Below are positions 6,829 to 13,602 of a stretch of 13,862 nucleotides of DNA, in pieces. Made by a program: the position numbers and the translations under genes. This DNA comes from Deltaproteobacteria bacterium RIFCSPHIGHO2_02_FULL_40_11 (GTDB lineage Bacteria; Bdellovibrionota; JACOXK01; 2-02-FULL-40-11). Position 1 is the first letter of the stretch. The number at the start of each line of letters is the position of its first letter. The stretch spans positions 19,530-33,391 of the forward strand of contig MGRI01000033.1 in NCBI GenBank assembly GCA_001798105.1, read 5' to 3'. The notes below the pieces were generated by a model. The model was not told the origin of the DNA. It saw only the letters and a list, made by a program, of their open reading frames with translations, and searched no databases.

Positions 6829-7941
6829 ATGATTATTGGTGTGCCTAAAGAAATTAAAAACCATGAAAACCGTGTGGGCTTGGTTGTGGGCGGGGTTAAA
6901 ACATTGGTGCAGCAAGGGCATCAGGTTTTGGTTCAAAAAAATGCAGGTCACGGATGTGGTATTCTAGACGAAGAATACCAACAAGCGGGCGCAACCATTA
7001 TCAACGACGTCAAAAAAATCTACGATGAAGCCGACATGATTATTAAAGTGAAAGAGCCCGTCGAGCCAGAAGTTAATTTTCTACGTGAAGGACAAATCCT
7101 ATTTACATTTTTACATTTGGCGGCTGTTCCAGAATTGGCACAAAAATTAGTTGAAAAGAAAGTTTCTGCAGTGGCTTATGAAACCATTCAAACGCAAGAT
7201 GGCGCTTTGCCGCTTTTAAAGCCGATGAGCGAAGTGGCTGGGAAATTAGCTACGCAAATCGGGGCTTATTATTTACAAAAAGATAAGAACGATAAAGGCA
7301 AAGGTTTGCTTTTGGGCGGCGTGCCAGGCGTTCGGCGCGGAAAGGTCATGATTATTGGTGGCGGTGTGGCTGGAACCAATGCCGCAAAAATTGCAATTGG
7401 GATGGGGGCAGATGTTACGATTGTAGATCGAGATGTCCGACGTTTGGAATATTTAGATGATATTTTTGGGACACGCATTAAAACGTTAATGTCCAATATT
7501 TCCAATGTGGAAGAAACCGTTCGAAATTCAGATCTTGTGATTGGCTCTGTATTAATCACGGGCGCAAAATCTCCCAAAATTGTTACCAAAGAAATGGTGA
7601 TGGAAATGGAAGCGGGATCTGTGATGATCGATATTTCAATCGATCAGGGGGGCTGTATTGAAACAATACATCCCACCACCCATGACAATCCTACTTTTGA
7701 AGTTTCTGGCGTTATTCATTATGGTGTTACCAATATTCCTGCCGCTGTGGCGAGAACTTCTACCTATGCACTGAATAATGTAACGCTCCCCTATGCTGTA
7801 AAATTAGCAAATCTAGGTTTCGAAAAAGCCATTCAAAAAGACCCATCTTTATATGCAGGGGTGAATGTCCATGCGGGACATGTTACCTATAAGACCATAG
7901 CCGACGACCTGGGTTTAAGATACGAAAAGTTATCGGTTTAG
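6829..7941 (+). CDS. ald: Alanine dehydrogenase
   Basis: Catalyses reversible NAD-dependent oxidative deamination of L-alanine to pyruvate and ammonia in the cytoplasm, linking amino-acid use to central carbon metabolism. At 370 residues it is full length. It opens MIIGVPKEIKNHENRVG and retains the known catalytic and substrate residues at family positions: Arg15, Lys75 and His96. Asp272 (IDQGG) corresponds to Asp270 of the M. tuberculosis enzyme. The NAD-binding Rossmann motif is GGGVAGTNAAKIA (177-189), with Asp200 at the end of the second strand to bind the ribose. The two-residue offset comes from a slightly longer loop around KDKNDKGKG (151-159). A Shine-Dalgarno (AAAGGTAGG) precedes the ATG. 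It is the last gene of a tight cluster with the PHP gene. Together with the opp operon it would suit growth on peptides, though that link is inference. Confidence 0.96.
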   Translation: MIIGVPKEIKNHENRVGLVVGGVKTLVQQGHQVLVQKNAGHGCGILDEEYQQAGATIINDVKKIYDEADMIIKVKEPVEPEVNFLREGQILFTFLHLAAVPELAQKLVEKKVSAVAYETIQTQDGALPLLKPMSEVAGKLATQIGAYYLQKDKNDKGKGLLLGGVPGVRRGKVMIIGGGVAGTNAAKIAIGMGADVTIVDRDVRRLEYLDDIFGTRIKTLMSNISNVEETVRNSDLVIGSVLITGAKSPKIVTKEMVMEMEAGSVMIDISIDQGGCIETIHPTTHDNPTFEVSGVIHYGVTNIPAAVARTSTYALNNVTLPYAVKLANLGFEKAIQKDPSLYAGVNVHAGHVTYKTIADDLGLRYEKLSV

Positions 7942-7947
7942 TCTTTT

Positions 7948-7975
7948 TTGACACTTTCTAAAATCTAAGTAAAAT
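7948..7975 (+). promoter_or_regulatory. Putative promoter of the coiled-coil gene
   Basis: TTGACA (7948-7953, perfect) with a 16-bp spacer and TAAAAT (7970-7975, five of six). Transcription would start near 7982, giving a leader of about 75 nt before the ATG at 8058. It starts within 10 bp of the ald stop codon; no clear terminator separates ald from it. Confidence 0.55.
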
Positions 7976-8044
7976 AAAGGTAAGTGTACGTTTTTTGAAA
8001 CAAGACTGTTCTGTGTAAGTCTTTGATATTACTTAACAATTTTT

Positions 8045-8050
8045 AGGGGG
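8045..8050 (+). promoter_or_regulatory. Ribosome binding site of the coiled-coil gene
   Basis: AGGGGG lies 7 nt before the ATG at 8058. It is one of the few clear Shine-Dalgarno sequences on the plus strand in this window and fixes this start. Confidence 0.6.
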
Positions 8051-8057
8051 CAAAACC

Positions 8058-8861
8058 ATGTCAGATGAAAAAAAGAAGTTTCAGGCACCGCCTGTTCAAA
8101 TTCCAAAGGCACCTGTTCTAAAACCTGAAAGTGTATCAGAATCTCCCATCCAAAAACCAAAACTGGAAGTACAAGCCTCAGACTCTCCCGAAATTAAAAC
8201 CCTGAAAGAGTATGTTTCTTTGAAAGAAAAAGAAGTGGCTTCTTTGAAACAAGATTTTTTGAGGTGCAAAGAACAGCTCGATATTTCTGAAAAGAAAACT
8301 TCGGAATTAGATTATCAGTTTAAAAAAATGCAAGAACAGCACGATGATTTAATTAAAAAAGTCGACCGATTGACTTTAGAAAATGAGGAGCTTCGTACAC
8401 AACATGCCAAAGCATTGGAATCTCGCCAACAACAGATTCAAACAAAATCAGACAAGCTTTTGATGGCTGAGCGAAAAGCCGATTTGGCTCAAAAAAAATA
8501 TGAAGAGCTGAAAGAACGTATTGCCAGAGATATTAAACATATTCGTGTGCGTGAAAAAGAACTGGAAGCAAAGCTTGAAATTGTAAAAAGAGATTCAGAA
8601 ACGTTATTGGCCTCGAAAGATAAAAAACTTTTAGAGTTTCGAAGAAAAATGGATGCTTTGGAATACGAAATCGAAAGCTTTCGTGAAAAAGAAAAGGCTC
8701 TCAGAGATAAAGTCCATTTTTGGAAAGATCGTATGGATCGTGTTGCGCGCGCCTTAAAACTTGGGTCTTCTCTTTTGGAAGATGAAGAAGAGCTATCTTC
8801 TTTGGAGCAAGAAGGGGAAGAGACCTTAACGTCTGCGAAGTTGACTAAAAAATCAGCATAA
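8058..8861 (+). CDS. Long coiled-coil protein of unknown function
   Basis: I do not recognise a named family. The 267 residues fall into three parts. Residues 1-45 are Pro- and Lys-rich and probably disordered (FQAPPVQIPKAPVLKP). Residues about 48-235 are nearly continuous charged heptads without helix-breaking prolines, expected to form a long coiled coil (KEYVSLKEKEVASLKQ, KKLLEFRRKMDALEYEIES). The last 30 residues are acidic (LLEDEEELSSLEQEGEE) and end in Lys-Lys-Ser-Ala. There is no signal peptide or membrane segment, so it should be cytoplasmic. It has its own predicted promoter and Shine-Dalgarno and lies 82 bp upstream of smc in the same direction. A scaffold or cytoskeletal role, or a link to chromosome organisation, is possible but unproven; coiled coils also attract false similarity. 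Confidence 0.8.
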   Translation: MSDEKKKFQAPPVQIPKAPVLKPESVSESPIQKPKLEVQASDSPEIKTLKEYVSLKEKEVASLKQDFLRCKEQLDISEKKTSELDYQFKKMQEQHDDLIKKVDRLTLENEELRTQHAKALESRQQQIQTKSDKLLMAERKADLAQKKYEELKERIARDIKHIRVREKELEAKLEIVKRDSETLLASKDKKLLEFRRKMDALEYEIESFREKEKALRDKVHFWKDRMDRVARALKLGSSLLEDEEELSSLEQEGEETLTSAKLTKKSA

Positions 8862-8900
8862 TGCCTTGAAATTCTTTCTCTTTATAAGTAGTTAAAATCA

Positions 8901-8929
8901 TTGAAAAAACAAGCGAATCGTGTTATTTT
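8901..8929 (+). promoter_or_regulatory. Putative smc promoter
   Basis: TTGAAA (8901-8906), 17-bp spacer, TATTTT (8924-8929). The -10 ends 14 nt before the smc ATG, which would give a leader of only about 7-8 nt without a Shine-Dalgarno. The -10 is weak (four of six), so this is tentative. Confidence 0.35.
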
Positions 8930-8943
8930 GAGCTTAAAAAAGC

Positions 8944-11900
8944 ATGAAAATACGTCGCTTAGAACTTGTTGGGTTTAAGTCCTTCATGGAAAAAACAGTC
9001 ATTCACTTCGATGATGGCATCAGTGTCATTGTGGGGCCGAATGGGTGTGGCAAAAGTAACATTGTCGATGCCATTTTTTGGGTGATGGGGGACCAAAGCG
9101 CCAAGCACCTGCGTGGGAAAGACATGGAAGACGTGATCTTTTCCGGGACAGATCAAAATCCAGCCAGTGGATGGGCTGAGGTGAGCATTACCTTTTCGGC
9201 TGAAGATGGTGGCGTGCCTGCACAATATGCGGATTATTCTGAAATTACGGTTTCTCGAAGGCTTTATCGCACAGGTGAAAGCGAATACCTGATCAATAAA
9301 ACACAGTGTCGTCTCAAAGATGTTTCTGAATTTTTTATGGATACCGGCGTTGGGGCAAGATCTTATTCGATTATTGAACAAGGACAAATTGGAAGAATCG
9401 TCAGCCAAAAACCAGAAGAAAGGCGCACTCTCATTGAAGAAGCCGCGGGCATTACAAAATACAAAAGTCGTCGACATGAAGCCCAACTGAAGCTTGCAGG
9501 GACGGAACAAAATATTTTACGTGTCGATGACATCGTTAAAGAAATTAAACGTCAAATGGACTCTCTGCAACGACAAGCCAAAAAAGCAGAAAAGTATAAG
9601 GAATATAAAACACAGATTCGAGAAATTGAACTGGCCGTTTTAAGTCAAGAATTTGAAGGCTATTCATCCGAGCTGGAAGGGATGAAAACCAAATTGACAG
9701 ATTTAAAAGAAAAGAAAATGGGAACTTCCACGGAAGTCGAAAAAGTGGAAGCCATGCTTCAAAAAATGAAATTAGAACTCATGGAAGCTGAAAAAGAGCT
9801 TCATGAATTGCAAGAAAGCTTTTATCAATCGGGGCGACGTATTCAAGAGCTCGAAAGTCAGATTAAATTAAAACACAAAGAAAATGAAAATTGGAAGTCC
9901 CATGAGGAAAAAGATGCGAAAGATGTTTTGATTTTAAAAGACAGAAGAGATCAGCTTGAAAAAAGTAAAGAAAATGTGGCGCGCGCTTTAAGTGAACTTA
10001 GCGAAAACAGCTCTGGGATTGACTTGGACTTAAGCTCTCAGAAGTCGCATGTTGAAAGTGAGACGCAAAAGAAAAATATTTTATCGGAGAAGGTAGAAAA
10101 AGAAAATGAAGAACTGCTGGAGCTCTTACAGGCGAAAACACGGCATGAAAATGAAGGTAAGTACCTGGGGGAGCGAATTGAGGCTCTGGAAGAAGAAAAT
10201 GAAAATCTGACATCTGAGGTCGAAACTTTAGCAGAAAGTATTCAAAAGGATGGCACACATCAATCACATGTTTGCGCTCAAAAAGAAAGTCTTCAATCTG
10301 AAATTTCAAGATTGGGGCAAGACCTTCAAGAGAATGAAAAATTAAGTGAAGCTCAAAAAAAGAGTCTTTCAGAAAAGCAGGCACAAAAGGAAATTTGTAC
10401 AGAAGAACTGCATATTGTTAAGTCCAGACAGGCTTCTTTGGAAGAGATTATTCAAAATTACGAGGGATTTGATGAAAGTGTAAAATCTTTATTAAAAAAT
10501 CAACGCGACAAAGTTTTAGGGGTCTTGGCCGATGTTTTGGAAGTAGATCCGGGCTATGAAAAAGCATTTGAGGCAGTTTTAAATAATAAACTGGAGTATG
10601 TGTTGGTTCAGGATCGTGCATCTGCCCTTTCTTTAATTTCACTTTTAAAAGATCAGAAGATGGGACATGTTCACTTTGTGCCAGCCCAACTGGCGCTTTC
10701 TTTTACGTCTCATGCGTTCAGAGAGGCGGGGATTCATCCTTTATGGCAAAATGTGCGTGTCGGACAAAAAATTGAAAAATTCGTCGAAAATCTTTTAAAG
10801 GACGTTTATGTTGTTGAGTCTTTAGAAAAAGCATTCACTTTGTGGGATCAATATCCAGGGAAATATACGTTTGTGACGCCAGAGGGAGAAGGCATCAATG
10901 CTTTTGGCGTGATCCGGGGCGGAAAGAGCGCGAAAGAAAAAAATACAATTCTTTCAACCAAAAGTCAGCTTCGCCAATTAGAAACAAAACGCAAAGAATT
11001 GGAAGAACAATTTGAATGGGTTCAAAATGACGTCATTCAATGTGAGCAGACATGTTTGGCTTTGGAAGCTCAAAAAGAAACTTTACAAAAAACACATCAT
11101 GCCAAAGAAGTTGAGTTTGCAGGGTTAGAAAAAGATCTCCATAAGGTTGAAGCCGATTTATCCAGATTAAAAGATGACCAAGAGACCCTGGGTTCAGAAA
11201 TCGAAGAAATCACGGCTAAGAAGAAACATCTGAAAGAAAAAATGCAGCAAGAGAAAAATCATAAATCTATTGTTGATGATAAGATCAATGCTTTAGAAAG
11301 ATCGATTGAGACCTCTAAAAAGACATTGAATGCTGTCTCTAAAGAAATTGAAACGCAACAAGCGCTTTTGAATGATTTAAATGTTAAAAAAGCTTCGCTG
11401 TCTGAAAAACAAGATGCCCTGTCTCGACAATTGCAACACACCCAAACAAATTTAAAAGAACTTTCGAATGAAATCTCAGAGAAAGAAGAAGCCATCTTGC
11501 TTTCAAAAGAGCGGCAAATTGCCATCGATCAAGAAATTAAAGAAGACGAGAAGCGTTTAGAAGAAACCATTCAGACTTCTGAAACAGCCCAAGCCCAACT
11601 GTCTATAAAAAAGAAAGAATTTGATGCGCAAGATGAACGATTTCGTGTTTTAGAAGAAGGCGTAAAGAAAGAAAGGTCTTTAACACAGGCCATTGAAAAT
11701 GAGGCGCATGAATTAGAGTTAACAACATCGAAATTGGAAATGTCTTTGCAGCACATCTCAGATCAAGTCCAGGAGCGATACGCGCTTTCCATTGAAGACG
11801 TAAAGGATCGCTATTTGTCCCAAGAAATTTCAGATGAAGATCGTCAAAAATTAACAGAACTTAAGGAAAAGACGCAGTGTATGGGAGAAGTTAATTTGAC

Positions 11901-12537
11901 AGCCATTGAAGAGTTTGAAGATCTGAGTCAAAGGTATGGGTCTTTAACCAGGCAACGGGAAGACTTGATTCAATCCATGCAAAGTATTGAAAAGACCATT
12001 GAAAAAATTAATAAAATATCAAAAGAGAGATTTGCTGAGACATTCGAAGTTGTAAATGAAAACTTTAAGAAAATTTTCCCGCTCTTATTCCATGGGGGGC
12101 ATGCAGAACTTTCACTCACCGATCCAAACGACATGTTGGAAACTGGGGTTGAAATTATGGCGCGTCCGCCTGGGAAAAAACTTCAAAACATGAATTTATT
12201 GTCAGGGGGGGAAAAGGCGTTGACGGCTGTGAGCTTGGTGTTCGGTATCTTTTTAATGAAGCCCAGCCCCTTTTGTCTTTTAGACGAAGTGGATGCGCCG
12301 CTGGATGATGCCAATGTGGGCAGATTTAATGAGATGATTCGTCGTTTAACAGACCGTTCTCAATTTATTGTGATTACCCACAATAAGAAAACCATGTCGA
12401 AGGCGGATGTTTTATTTGGCGTTACGATGGCTTCGCCAGGAGCTTCCAATTTAATTTCTGTAAAACTCGATACCGCGATCGAACTTGCAAAATCTAAAAA
12501 ATCCTCTAGTCTAACACAACCTGAAGTTCAGGCTTAA
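8944..12537 (+). CDS. smc: Chromosome condensation and segregation ATPase Smc
   Basis: Forms the condensin-like dimer that, with ScpA and ScpB, loads on DNA, extrudes loops and resolves sister chromosomes. The 1197 residues show the full SMC plan. The N-terminal head has Walker A GPNGCGKSN at 31-39 and the family block GARSYSIIEQGQIGRIVSQK. A first coiled coil runs from about 170 to 510. The hinge is at about 520-660 (GVLADVLEVDPGYEKAFEAV to FGVIRGGK), followed by a second coiled coil to about 1010. The C-terminal head has the signature LSGGEKALTA at 1086-1095, Walker B with CLLDEVDAPLDD at 1111-1122, and FIVITHNKKTM. The start matches the family opening MKIRRLELVGFKSF. No Shine-Dalgarno is seen. 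scpA and scpB are not in the window. A smc-ftsY order is also known from Bacillus subtilis. The TAA stop lies inside the outer arm of a repeat element. Confidence 0.97.
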   Translation: MKIRRLELVGFKSFMEKTVIHFDDGISVIVGPNGCGKSNIVDAIFWVMGDQSAKHLRGKDMEDVIFSGTDQNPASGWAEVSITFSAEDGGVPAQYADYSEITVSRRLYRTGESEYLINKTQCRLKDVSEFFMDTGVGARSYSIIEQGQIGRIVSQKPEERRTLIEEAAGITKYKSRRHEAQLKLAGTEQNILRVDDIVKEIKRQMDSLQRQAKKAEKYKEYKTQIREIELAVLSQEFEGYSSELEGMKTKLTDLKEKKMGTSTEVEKVEAMLQKMKLELMEAEKELHELQESFYQSGRRIQELESQIKLKHKENENWKSHEEKDAKDVLILKDRRDQLEKSKENVARALSELSENSSGIDLDLSSQKSHVESETQKKNILSEKVEKENEELLELLQAKTRHENEGKYLGERIEALEEENENLTSEVETLAESIQKDGTHQSHVCAQKESLQSEISRLGQDLQENEKLSEAQKKSLSEKQAQKEICTEELHIVKSRQASLEEIIQNYEGFDESVKSLLKNQRDKVLGVLADVLEVDPGYEKAFEAVLNNKLEYVLVQDRASALSLISLLKDQKMGHVHFVPAQLALSFTSHAFREAGIHPLWQNVRVGQKIEKFVENLLKDVYVVESLEKAFTLWDQYPGKYTFVTPEGEGINAFGVIRGGKSAKEKNTILSTKSQLRQLETKRKELEEQFEWVQNDVIQCEQTCLALEAQKETLQKTHHAKEVEFAGLEKDLHKVEADLSRLKDDQETLGSEIEEITAKKKHLKEKMQQEKNHKSIVDDKINALERSIETSKKTLNAVSKEIETQQALLNDLNVKKASLSEKQDALSRQLQHTQTNLKELSNEISEKEEAILLSKERQIAIDQEIKEDEKRLEETIQTSETAQAQLSIKKKEFDAQDERFRVLEEGVKKERSLTQAIENEAHELELTTSKLEMSLQHISDQVQERYALSIEDVKDRYLSQEISDEDRQKLTELKEKTQCMGEVNLTAIEEFEDLSQRYGSLTRQREDLIQSMQSIEKTIEKINKISKERFAETFEVVNENFKKIFPLLFHGGHAELSLTDPNDMLETGVEIMARPPGKKLQNMNLLSGGEKALTAVSLVFGIFLMKPSPFCLLDEVDAPLDDANVGRFNEMIRRLTDRSQFIVITHNKKTMSKADVLFGVTMASPGASNLISVKLDTAIELAKSKKSSSLTQPEVQA

Positions 12538-12664
12538 TGAAACCCGCATAAATAACGTCCTACTGCGTTCTCGGTCGTCGGGCTCCTCCGACGTACATCG
12601 AGTACGCCTCCGTCGCCCTCCTTCCTGCGGCCTTGTAGGACATTATTTCTGCAGGTTTCAGTAA
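12534..12664. repeat. Inverted-repeat (MITE/REP-like) element filling the smc-ftsY gap
   Basis: Outer arms 12534-12563 and 12635-12664 are inverted repeats, matching at 26 of 30 positions; the core TGAAACC...GTCCTAC arms (12538-12563 and 12635-12660) match at 23 of 26. The interior is GC-rich, unlike its surroundings, and contains small perfect hairpins: CGTCGG/CCGACG (12576-12581 with 12588-12593) and CGTAC-ATCGA-GTACG (12592-12606). No transposase frame fits inside. It leaves only 8 nt before the ftsY ATG and takes in the smc stop codon. The combination of long imperfect terminal arms and a structured core suggests a non-autonomous mobile or extragenic palindromic repeat. No clear target-site duplication was found. 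It lacks a T-run, so it is not a standard terminator. Confidence 0.8.
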
Positions 12665-12672
12665 TTTAAAAT

Positions 12673-13602
12673 ATGTTTCATCAATTGAAAAAATTTTTTC
12701 AGTCGCATCGTTTAATGAACCTTCGTTTGTTGGATGAGTTCGAAGAACTTTTAATTGAATCAGATGTTGGAGTGGAGATGACTGAAAGCTTGATGACCGC
12801 ACTTCGGGAAAAATTGAATCTTAAAAAAGAACTTTCTTTTGAAGATTTTAAGACGGTTTTTTTCAATCTTGTTTATTCCAATTTAAAAAAGCTTGAAACA
12901 AAGACGATCTATCAGGGGAAGCCAACCGTTTTTTTAATGGTAGGGATCAATGGTGTGGGTAAAACGACAACCCTTGCAAAGTTGGCAAATCTCATTTCAA
13001 GGGATCAAAAGTCTGTAATGGTTGTAGCGTGTGATACCTTTCGTGCAGCAGCCCAAGAACAACTTGAAACCTGGGCTCAAAAAATAGTGTCATCCCCGCG
13101 AATGCGGGGATCCATCCAATTTTTGGGTGCAAAAGAGGGGGCAGATCCGGCATCTGTTGCCTTTGAAGCCATGGGAAAGGCTCAAAAACAAAACCTGGAT
13201 GTGGTCATGATTGATACCGCGGGTAGACTGCATACAAAAACACCGCTCATGGAGGAACTTCAAAAAATAAAACGCGTGGTTCAAAAAGCGCCAGGTGTGC
13301 AATTGGAAACGTGGATGGTTTTAGATGCAACAACAGGCCAAAATGCACTTTCACAATGCCAAAAGTTTCATGAGGCATTGACTTTAACGGGGCTTGTTTT
13401 TACAAAAATGGATGGAACGTCTAAGGCAGGTATATTATTTTCGTTATCAAAACAATTTGAACTTCCCGTCCCCTATCTTTGTATAGGAGAAAGGTTAGAA
13501 GATATTGTTCCTTTTTCTGCGCAACGCTACTTAGATCAGTTTTTGAAGGGCTCTTCTGTTTCTGAAACAGAGAAAAACCAACAGCATGAAAAAAGGCAGT
13601 AA
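12673..13602 (+). CDS. ftsY: Signal recognition particle receptor FtsY
   Basis: GTPase that docks ribosome-SRP complexes at the membrane for co-translational insertion of inner-membrane proteins. The 309 residues contain the N domain (about 1-80, with LLIESDVGVEMTESL) and the G domain, with no long acidic A domain. GTPase motifs: G1 GINGVGKTTT at 91-100 (the FtsY form, not the GxxGSGKTTT of Ffh), DTFRAAAQEQL at 121-131, DTAGR at 181-185, TKMDG at 244-248 and the closing IGERLEDIVPF at 271-281. Between the Trp at 134 and GADPAS there are 21 residues, where E. coli and B. subtilis FtsY as I recall them have 13. The extra residues match an in-frame palindromic repeat (residues about 140-148). 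No Shine-Dalgarno precedes the ATG, which lies 8 nt after the intergenic repeat. All GTPase motifs are intact, so the protein is probably functional. Confidence 0.96.
   Translation: MFHQLKKFFQSHRLMNLRLLDEFEELLIESDVGVEMTESLMTALREKLNLKKELSFEDFKTVFFNLVYSNLKKLETKTIYQGKPTVFLMVGINGVGKTTTLAKLANLISRDQKSVMVVACDTFRAAAQEQLETWAQKIVSSPRMRGSIQFLGAKEGADPASVAFEAMGKAQKQNLDVVMIDTAGRLHTKTPLMEELQKIKRVVQKAPGVQLETWMVLDATTGQNALSQCQKFHEALTLTGLVFTKMDGTSKAGILFSLSKQFELPVPYLCIGERLEDIVPFSAQRYLDQFLKGSSVSETEKNQQHEKRQ
13089..13115. repeat. GC-rich palindromic repeat inserted in frame within ftsY
   Basis: The core 13092-13111 is a perfect hairpin: ATCCCCGC, loop GAAT, GCGGGGAT. With its flanks the unit is 27 nt, and its reverse strand reads MDPRIRGDD, a peptide I know as a common spurious product of dispersed palindromic repeats in proteobacterial genomes. 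In the ftsY frame it encodes SSPRMRGSI without a stop codon or frameshift. It falls where FtsY proteins normally have a short loop between the DTFRAAA helix and the next strand. Only this copy lies in the window. Confidence 0.8.

Noticed and set aside
7269..7589. 106-codon open frame antisense to ald
   Set aside because: It lies wholly over the conserved Rossmann region of alanine dehydrogenase and has a low-complexity Ser/Thr/Pro composition typical of shadow frames.
8002..8023. AAGACT/AGTCTT hairpin in the leader of the coiled-coil gene, considered as an ald terminator or riboswitch
   Set aside because: Only a 6-bp weak stem with a 10-nt loop, no T-run, and no conserved riboswitch features.
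8959..9510. 183-codon open frame antisense to the 5' end of smc
   Set aside because: The opposite strand encodes the conserved Smc head with Walker A; the antisense product has no recognisable domain and no ribosome binding site.
12560..12802. 80-codon minus-strand frame starting in the smc-ftsY repeat
   Set aside because: Its start half (KAAGRRATEAYSMYVGGARR) is a translation of the repeat element, and the rest is antisense to ftsY; peptides like this are common artefacts of dispersed repeats.
13092..13111. Palindrome in ftsY considered as a CRISPR repeat
   Set aside because: There is a single copy with no spacer-repeat periodicity, and it is translated in frame.
13555..13571. Dyad TCTGTTT-CTG-AAACAGA at the ftsY 3' end, considered as a terminator
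   Set aside because: The stem is AT-rich and no T-run follows on either strand; it lies inside two coding frames.
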